Assembly (NCBI GenBank): GCA_001768155.1
Contig: MENC01000193.1
Coordinates: 2,722 to 23,728 of the forward strand
Source: Bacteroidetes bacterium GWA2_30_7
Lineage (GTDB): Bacteria; Bacteroidota; Bacteroidia; Bacteroidales; GWF2-33-38
Length of the DNA stretch: 21,007 nt
Direction of reading: 5' to 3'
Below are positions 15,960 to 21,007 of this stretch, in pieces. The notes beneath the pieces were generated by a model, which made no database searches, was not told where the DNA came from, and saw nothing but the letters and a program-made list of their open reading frames with translations. The first letter of the stretch is position 1. Each line of letters starts with the position of its first letter. Position numbers and translations under genes: made by a program.

Positions 15960-15993
15960 ACACAAATGTGTATTATATTTACCACAAATGTGT
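15960..15993. promoter_or_regulatory. Twin operator-like repeats before the methylase
   Basis: ACACAAATGTGT (15960-15971) and CCACAAATGTGT (15982-15993) are near-identical, each with ACACA/TGTGT or CACA/TGTG inverted arms, and their starts are 22 nt apart, two helical turns. The second ends 5 nt before the methylase ATG. The arrangement resembles the operators of control proteins or self-repressing methylases in restriction-modification systems. The inverted core CACATTTG recurs at 18001-18008 after the methylase stop. Confidence 0.5.
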
Positions 15994-15998
15994 AAAAC

Positions 15999-17984
15999 AT
16001 GAATTCGTTATTTGACTTACAACTCACAAAAGAAGATAATCTTCTAAAAAAATTTGAAGAAATTCACGATTACATCTATGCAAACGATGGCTTATCTCCT
16101 CAACAAACATTAGAAGAATTTGTCAAAATTTTGTTTATAAAAATTTTTGATGAAAATGAAAACCTTAATCAATTCAGCATATCAGCAGATGATTGGAATG
16201 AATTGAAAGCCGGAAGACCTGCTCATTCAATTACAGAACGTATCTCAAACTTGTTTGAACAAACTAAACAAGCATTTAAAGATATTTTCGACATAGATGA
16301 CCGTATAAGAATTAGTCCAATAGCATTAGGTTTTACAATCAATAAACTACAAGGCATATCACTTCTTAATTCTTCCCAAGATGCAAAAGGTTTAGCATTT
16401 CAAAAATTTCTTTCACATCACGAGAAAGATGGACGTGGGCAATTTTTTACTCCTGAACCAGTAATTGACTTTTGCGTAGAAATGATGCAACCAAAGCCAA
16501 ACGAAATAATTATTGATCCTGCATGCGGAAGTGGTGGTTTTTTATTGTCTGCATTAAAATATTTGCAAAATAATTATTCAGATATTGATACAAAAAATAT
16601 AGTTTCTAAAAATCTTTTTGGTTTAGACATTAATAAGAGTATTGCAAGAATTGCAAAAATGAAATTGCTATTAGAAGCAAATGGAAAAACCAATATTCTT
16701 TGTACAAATTCTTTAGAGGATTTAGACAGTTTAAAACTATCTTTATCACACACAGACGGCTTTGATTTGATATTAGCCAATCCACCTTTTGGTGCTAAAA
16801 TCACAAATACATCTACACTTTCAAATTTTGATTTAGGTTATAAATGGTCAAACCATAACAACGACTACCACAAAACAAAATCTGTTTATCCTAATCAAAA
16901 TGCTGAAATTTTATTTATCGAACGATGTTTACAGCTTTTAAAAGAAGGAGGTAGAATGGCAATTGTTTTACCAAACGGCAATTTTGAAAATCCTTCTTTA
17001 GAATATTTACGCTTCTACATAAAACTGAAAGCAAAAATTTTAGCTATTGTAAATCTTCCTCAAGAAACATTTATTCCTTTTGGAACTGGTGTAAAAACAT
17101 CACTTCTTTTTTTAGAAAAAGAAACCCCAAATAAAATTAAACAGTATCCTATTTTCTTCGGTAGGGTTAAAAAGTTAGGTTATCAAGGAAACAAAAATGG
17201 TACACCTTTATATCAAAAAGATCAATATGGTCAAACTATTAAAGATGTTTTAGGGCAACCAATTTTAGACGAAGATTTTAGTGTTATTGTTGATGACTAC
17301 AAAGCATTTCAAAAAGGTACTAAAATAGACAAAGAAAATTCTTTTTCTATCAATTATGATGAATTGAATGGGCGATTTGACTTTGACTTTTATTCTCCTG
17401 AAAACCGGAAAATGTTTTCCAATTTAGACAAAGGTAAAACTATTCGATTGGGAGACATTTGTGATATAATAAAAATTAAAAGTAAAAAACTAAAAGACCA
17501 AAACTTAACTGTTGAGTATGTTGAACTTTCAGACATTAATACACATTCTTACGAAATAATAAACTCAACTACTTATCAAGTTCACGAACTACCAAGCAGA
17601 GCCAGTTATGAAATTCAAGAAGGTGATATTATTACAGCTATTGCAGGTAATTCAGTTGGCACTAGAAAGCATGCCACCGCAATAGTAACAAAGGACTTTG
17701 AAGGTAGTATTTGCACAAACGGTTTTAGAGTTTTGCGTAACTTTAAAATTGACAACTATTATTTACTTTTCTTTTTAAAATCTGAAGTGTTTTTAAAGCA
17801 AATGTTTATGTATAGGACAGGGGCAGCAATACCAAACGTTTCAGACACCGACTTAGCAAATACTTTAATAAACTTGCCTGACGACAATACGATAAAAGAA
17901 ATTAGTAAGAAAATGGAAAGAGCATTTGAACTTAGACAAGAATCGAGAAACCAAATTGAAAGTATTAACCTTGAACTTGCATAG
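15999..17984 (+). CDS. HsdM-type N6-adenine methylase fused to an HsdS-like recognition domain
   Basis: A 661-residue DNA methyltransferase. Residues 1-110 form the helical HsdM N-terminus; GQFFTPEPVID (147-157) is the usual region before the catalytic domain; DPACGSGG (173-180) is the AdoMet-binding motif I; NPPF (261-264) is catalytic motif IV, giving N6-adenine methylation. From about residue 482 the sequence becomes HsdS-like (LGDICDIIKIKSKKL, SYEIQEGDIITAIAGNSVG, GSICTNGFRVLR, YLLFFLKSEVFLKQM, GAAIPNVSDTDLANTLINLP) and ends in a helix (ISKKMERAFELRQESRNQIESINLEL) like the S-subunit spacer coiled coil. Only one target-recognition domain is present, so a dimer reading a symmetric bipartite site is plausible. 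No HsdR translocase is nearby; the endonuclease gene just upstream (51-nt gap) is the presumed partner. Confidence 0.9.
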   Translation: MNSLFDLQLTKEDNLLKKFEEIHDYIYANDGLSPQQTLEEFVKILFIKIFDENENLNQFSISADDWNELKAGRPAHSITERISNLFEQTKQAFKDIFDIDDRIRISPIALGFTINKLQGISLLNSSQDAKGLAFQKFLSHHEKDGRGQFFTPEPVIDFCVEMMQPKPNEIIIDPACGSGGFLLSALKYLQNNYSDIDTKNIVSKNLFGLDINKSIARIAKMKLLLEANGKTNILCTNSLEDLDSLKLSLSHTDGFDLILANPPFGAKITNTSTLSNFDLGYKWSNHNNDYHKTKSVYPNQNAEILFIERCLQLLKEGGRMAIVLPNGNFENPSLEYLRFYIKLKAKILAIVNLPQETFIPFGTGVKTSLLFLEKETPNKIKQYPIFFGRVKKLGYQGNKNGTPLYQKDQYGQTIKDVLGQPILDEDFSVIVDDYKAFQKGTKIDKENSFSINYDELNGRFDFDFYSPENRKMFSNLDKGKTIRLGDICDIIKIKSKKLKDQNLTVEYVELSDINTHSYEIINSTTYQVHELPSRASYEIQEGDIITAIAGNSVGTRKHATAIVTKDFEGSICTNGFRVLRNFKIDNYYLLFFLKSEVFLKQMFMYRTGAAIPNVSDTDLANTLINLPDDNTIKEISKKMERAFELRQESRNQIESINLELA

Positions 17985-18098
17985 CCTACGCATTTGGTAG
18001 CACATTTGCAAACACCCGAACGTAGTCATAACGCTCTTAAATTTAATTACATACACCGATTGTTTATTAATTAATTTTTTTCTTATAAACATTTCAAT

Positions 18099-18106
18099 TA
18101 GTTTTG
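18099..18106 (+). promoter_or_regulatory. Candidate -7 element for the carboxylase operon
   Basis: TAGTTTTG matches TAnnTTTG and lies 27 nt before the biotin carboxylase ATG at 18134. No -33 TTTG at normal spacing. Confidence 0.4.
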
Positions 18107-18133
18107 TCGTTTTTGTGATATAGAACATATTTT

Positions 18134-19636
18134 ATGATTAAGAAAATATTAATTGCCAATAGAGGAGAGATTGCACTTAGGGTAATGCGAACCTGCCGAG
18201 AGATGGATATTAAGTCGGTAGCAGTTTATTCCGAAGTTGATAGAAATTCAAAACATGTAATGTATGCTGATGATGCTTATTATATTGGACCTTCTCCATC
18301 AAATGAAAGTTATCTGGTTATAGATAAGATAATTGAAGCAGCAAAAAGTACCGGAGCCGATGCTATCCATCCTGGTTATGGTTTTTTATCAGAAAAAGCC
18401 GAATTTGCCGAAAGATGTCAAAAAGAAGGGATAATTTTTATTGGTCCATCTGCTTATGCAATGAATACAATGGGCGATAAAATTACTGCCCGAAAAACTA
18501 TGATTGCAGCTAATGTTCCGGTAGTTCCGGGTACTACTGAAAAATTAACTGATGAAGCAGAAGCTTTAAAAATTATAGAAGAAATTGGTTTACCGGTTAT
18601 TATCAAAGCTTCTGCAGGTGGAGGTGGAAAAGGCATGAGATTGGTAAAAAATAAAACTGACGTTAAAGAAGCAATTAGAGCAGCAAAATCAGAAGCTATG
18701 GCTGCTTTTGGCGACGACTCAATATATATTGAAAGATATATCGAATCTCCTCATCATATTGAATTTCAGATATTAGCCGATAAATTTGGAAATACAATTC
18801 ACCTCTGCGAAAGAGAATGTTCTGTTCAAAGACGGCATCAAAAAGTTATTGAAGAAACTCCATCTGTAATTGTAAATCCTGAACTCAGAAAGAAAATGGG
18901 CGAAAGTGCAGTAAAAGCTGCAAAAGCTGTAAATTACGAAAATGCAGGAACAATAGAGTTTTTAGTTGACGCTCAGGGAAATTACTATTTTCTTGAAATG
19001 AACACTCGACTTCAGGTCGAACACCCTATAACAGAAGCTGTTGTTGGTGTTGATTTGGTTCGTGAACAAATTAATGTTGCAAATGGTCTGAAATTATCTT
19101 ATATACAAGAACAAATTACACAACGTGGTCATGCAATAGAATGTAGAGTTTATGCCGAAGACCCAAATAATAATTTCATGCCATGTCCCGGTAAAATCAG
19201 AAACATTTCAGAACCACTTGGAATTGGAGTAAGAACAGACGGTTATGTTTACTCAGGCTATGAAATTCCAATTTATTACGACCCAATGATTTCAAAAATA
19301 ATTGTTTGGGGCGAAAATCGAAAAGAAGCAATAAATAGAATGATGCGTGTACTTGACGAATATAAAATTTCTGGAGTTAAAACTTCAATAGGTTTTATGA
19401 AACGAATTATGGAAACTCCCGACTTTATTAATGGAACTTACGATACACATTTTATTGAAAAAAACCACAACTTCCTTTTTGAACTTGATGTAATGGAGCC
19501 GGAATTAGAAGATATGGCTATAATCTCTGCTTTTATGGAATATTTATCTGCAAACAGAGATATTTCTGAAGATAATCAGGTTGTAAAAGACAATTGGAAA
19601 ACTTATGGTAGAATGATTAATAGTCGTAAATTATAA
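18134..19636 (+). CDS. accC: Biotin carboxylase subunit of acyl-CoA carboxylase
   Basis: It carboxylates the biotin of the carrier protein using ATP and bicarbonate. The 500 residues cover only the biotin carboxylase module (ATP-grasp fold) plus about 50 extra C-terminal residues; there is no biotinyl domain, which is a separate gene downstream. Landmarks: KKILIANRGEIALRV at 3-17, ADAIHPGYGFLSE near 75-87, the glycine-rich ATP loop GGGGKG at 162-167, RRHQK with Lys237, EMNTRLQVEHPITE with Glu288, Asn290 and Arg292, and ECRVYAEDP with Arg338. All catalytic residues are present. Neighbours (carrier protein and a PccB/MmdA-type carboxyltransferase) suggest propionyl-CoA carboxylase or methylmalonyl-CoA decarboxylation rather than the fatty-acid AccABCD enzyme; accC is used only for the module type. 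Confidence 0.92.
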   Translation: MIKKILIANRGEIALRVMRTCREMDIKSVAVYSEVDRNSKHVMYADDAYYIGPSPSNESYLVIDKIIEAAKSTGADAIHPGYGFLSEKAEFAERCQKEGIIFIGPSAYAMNTMGDKITARKTMIAANVPVVPGTTEKLTDEAEALKIIEEIGLPVIIKASAGGGGKGMRLVKNKTDVKEAIRAAKSEAMAAFGDDSIYIERYIESPHHIEFQILADKFGNTIHLCERECSVQRRHQKVIEETPSVIVNPELRKKMGESAVKAAKAVNYENAGTIEFLVDAQGNYYFLEMNTRLQVEHPITEAVVGVDLVREQINVANGLKLSYIQEQITQRGHAIECRVYAEDPNNNFMPCPGKIRNISEPLGIGVRTDGYVYSGYEIPIYYDPMISKIIVWGENRKEAINRMMRVLDEYKISGVKTSIGFMKRIMETPDFINGTYDTHFIEKNHNFLFELDVMEPELEDMAIISAFMEYLSANRDISEDNQVVKDNWKTYGRMINSRKL

Positions 19637-19677
19637 ATTGTTAAATGGTTAAATTGTTTGAGATTTGAGGTTTGAAG
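19636..19677. repeat. 8-bp and 7-bp short arrays after the biotin carboxylase stop
   Basis: Three 8-mers, aattgtta, aatggtta, aattgttt (19636-19659), begin at the last base of the stop codon and are of the same type as the array at 4055-4142. They run into three 7-mers, tttgaga, tttgagg, tttgaag (19657-19677), of the type seen in inverse at 10995-11022. Confidence 0.6.
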
Positions 19678-19720
19678 TTGCTATGAAGTTAAATCCTAAA
19701 ATCTAAATTTAGACAACCTT

Positions 19721-19747
19721 TAAATCCTGTAAATCTTGTTAATCCTG
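19721..19747. repeat. 9-bp tandem repeat (TAAATCCTG), three units
   Basis: Units taaatcctg, taaatcttg, ttaatcctg follow one another without gaps, then tca. It lies in the 153-nt gap between the biotin carboxylase and carrier protein genes, so it would be part of their transcript if the genes are an operon. Confidence 0.65.
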
Positions 19748-19789
19748 TCAAAAAAATAATAAATCATTATCAGAAAAACACACAAATAA

Positions 19790-20314
19790 ATGAAAGTAGA
19801 TGCAATAATAAATAAACGTAAAGCCGAAGTTGAATTAATTTCAAAAAAAGAAAATAAATTCAAAATTAGAATTGATAGCAATATTTATGAATTTGATATA
19901 ATTACTACAGGTAACGGCTCGTATTCAATAATATATAATAATAACTCATGGGATATTGAAGCTGTAAAAGCAAATGGTTTAAATACCTTTAATATTTATA
20001 AATACGGACAGAGTTTTAAAGTAGAGATTGAAGACGCATTAAGTATTTATAAAAAAAACAAGGACGCAGCTCACGGAGATGGACATAATACCATAATTGC
20101 TCCAATGCCGGGAAAAATTGTGAAAATTCTTAAATCACAGGGAGATGCAGTTGAAGTTGGCGAAACAGTAATTATTATTTCGGCAATGAAAATGGAAAGC
20201 GAATTTAAATCGGCAATTAATGGAACTATTAAAAAAGTTTTAGTTAAAGAAAACGATATTGTAAATGGCAATCAGTTATTAGTTGAAATTGATGAAGGAC
20301 AAGAAACTGTATAA
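19790..20314 (+). CDS. Biotin carboxyl carrier protein of acyl-CoA carboxylase
   Basis: A 174-residue carrier. Residues 1-90 form a poorly conserved beta-rich N-terminal part (KVDAIINKRKAEVELISKKENKFKIRIDSNIYEFDI) of the kind seen in methylmalonyl-CoA/propionyl-CoA carboxylase carriers; a short linker (KKNKDAAHGDGHN) leads to the biotinyl domain at about 100-170 (IIAPMPGKIVKILKSQGDAVEVGE). The biotin-accepting Lys134 lies in the classic AMKM motif (132-135), followed by VNGNQLLVEID. It carries CO2 between the carboxylase encoded upstream and the carboxyltransferase encoded 56 nt downstream. The linker is short and lacks the long Ala/Pro hinge of many relatives. Confidence 0.92.
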   Translation: MKVDAIINKRKAEVELISKKENKFKIRIDSNIYEFDIITTGNGSYSIIYNNNSWDIEAVKANGLNTFNIYKYGQSFKVEIEDALSIYKKNKDAAHGDGHNTIIAPMPGKIVKILKSQGDAVEVGETVIIISAMKMESEFKSAINGTIKKVLVKENDIVNGNQLLVEIDEGQETV

Positions 20315-20370
20315 AAGAGTAAATACCTATAATTAAAATCAAACAAGCATATTGAAAATAAAATTAAACT

Positions 20371-21007
20371 ATGAAAACTTTAGAACAAAAATATAAAAAA
20401 TTTGAAGATTTAAACAAGCAAGCCGAACTTGGCGGTGGGCTTGATAGAATTGAAAAACAACATAAATCAGGAAAATTATCTGCAAGAGAACGTATCGAAG
20501 TTTTACTTGACAAAGAAACATTTGTCGAATTTGATAAATTTGTAACTCATCGTGCAAAAGATTTAGGTGCAGATTTGGAAAAATTTCTTGGAGATGGAGT
20601 CGTTTCAGGTTATGGAAAAATTGATGGCAGATTAGTTTATGTATTTGCTCAAGATTTTACAGTTTATGGAGGTTCACTTAGTCGAACAAATGCTGATAAA
20701 ATTCAAAAAGTAATGAAGTTAGCTATGAAAATGGGAGCACCGGTAATTGGACTTAACGATTCTGGTGGAGCAAGAATTCAAGAAGGTGTTGAAAGCCTTG
20801 CAGGTTATGCCGATTTGTTTCATTTAAATGTTGCTGCATCAGGTGTTGTTCCTCAGATTTCTGCAATTTTAGGACCTTGTGCCGGTGGAGCAGTTTATTC
20901 TCCTGCATTGACAGATTTTATTTTTATGGTAAAGGAAACAAGCTATATGTTTGTTACCGGGCCCGATGTTATTAAAGCTGTAACACACGAAGATGTTACT
21001 AAAGAAG
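20371..21007 (+). CDS. pccB: Acyl-CoA carboxylase carboxyltransferase subunit (5' part)
   Basis: From the ATG at 20371 the frame is open for 212 codons to the right edge; relatives have about 515 residues, so less than half is seen. The N-terminus (YKKFEDLNKQAELGGGLDRIEKQHKSGKLSARERIEVLLD) is typical of PccB/MmdA. GDGVVSGYGKIDGRLVYVFAQDFTVYGGSLS at 74-104 and NDSGGARIQEGV at 129-140 build the crotonase-like acyl-CoA site; GPCAGGAVYSPA (168-179) carries the oxyanion-hole glycines. It transfers CO2 from carboxybiotin to an acyl-CoA, most likely propionyl-CoA, or the reverse with methylmalonyl-CoA. Propionyl versus acetyl specificity cannot be settled because the deciding residue lies beyond the window. 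Confidence 0.92.
   Translation, partial: MKTLEQKYKKFEDLNKQAELGGGLDRIEKQHKSGKLSARERIEVLLDKETFVEFDKFVTHRAKDLGADLEKFLGDGVVSGYGKIDGRLVYVFAQDFTVYGGSLSRTNADKIQKVMKLAMKMGAPVIGLNDSGGARIQEGVESLAGYADLFHLNVAASGVVPQISAILGPCAGGAVYSPALTDFIFMVKETSYMFVTGPDVIKAVTHEDVTKE

Noticed and set aside
17865..18128. Minus-strand ORF of 87 codons after the methylase
   Set aside because: More than half lies antisense to the end of the methylase, and the rest reads the GC-richer scar; no coding character.

Overview
The window is AT-rich chromosomal DNA (roughly 30% GC by eye) from a member of the Bacteroidota, most likely a Bacteroidales-like or marine/anaerobic lineage; I cannot name the genus. The evidence is the repeated occurrence of the Bacteroidota -7 promoter element TAnnTTTG (with TTTG about 19-22 nt upstream at two places), a DUF4831-type lipoprotein, a fused NAD(P)HX repair enzyme, a Bacteroidota-type POT transporter and the gene order prs-rplY-pth. 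No tRNA, rRNA, CRISPR array or intact insertion sequence was seen.

Layout. 1-2656 (minus): 5' part of a very large secreted protein with beta-helix-like repeats, running off the left edge. 2885-5697 (minus): DUF4831-type lipoprotein and the bifunctional NAD(P)HX epimerase/dehydratase nnr, separated by an array of 8-bp repeats. 5886-7937 (plus): POT-family peptide transporter ending in a clear intrinsic terminator whose T-run touches the start codon of a MORN-type (YwqK-like) repeat protein. 7938-8561 (minus): PagL-like acyloxyacyl hydrolase. 8663-10180 (plus): two unrecognised secreted proteins and a zinc-ribbon protein. 10194-14531 (minus): core housekeeping block read right to left as manA, engB, prs, rplY, pth, with a 399-nt gap between rplY and pth that holds a 135-bp palindromic element and 7-bp repeats. 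14602-17984 (plus): a small two-TM protein followed by a compact restriction-modification system: a PD-(D/E)xK endonuclease and an HsdM-type adenine methylase fused to a single HsdS-like recognition domain, without HsdR. 18134-21007 (plus): biotin carboxylase, biotin carboxyl carrier protein and the start of the carboxyltransferase of an acyl-CoA (propionyl/methylmalonyl-CoA type) carboxylase.

How the genes work together. The carboxylase genes encode the three parts of one enzyme. The restriction and methylase genes form one self-contained defence unit, with twin operator-like repeats in front of the methylase. prs, rplY, pth and engB supply nucleotide precursors and ribosome function. The most unusual signals are outside the genes: short-period (7-, 8-, 9-bp) arrays that recur in three gaps, the palindromic element between rplY and pth, and the CAAATGTG repeats bracketing the methylase.
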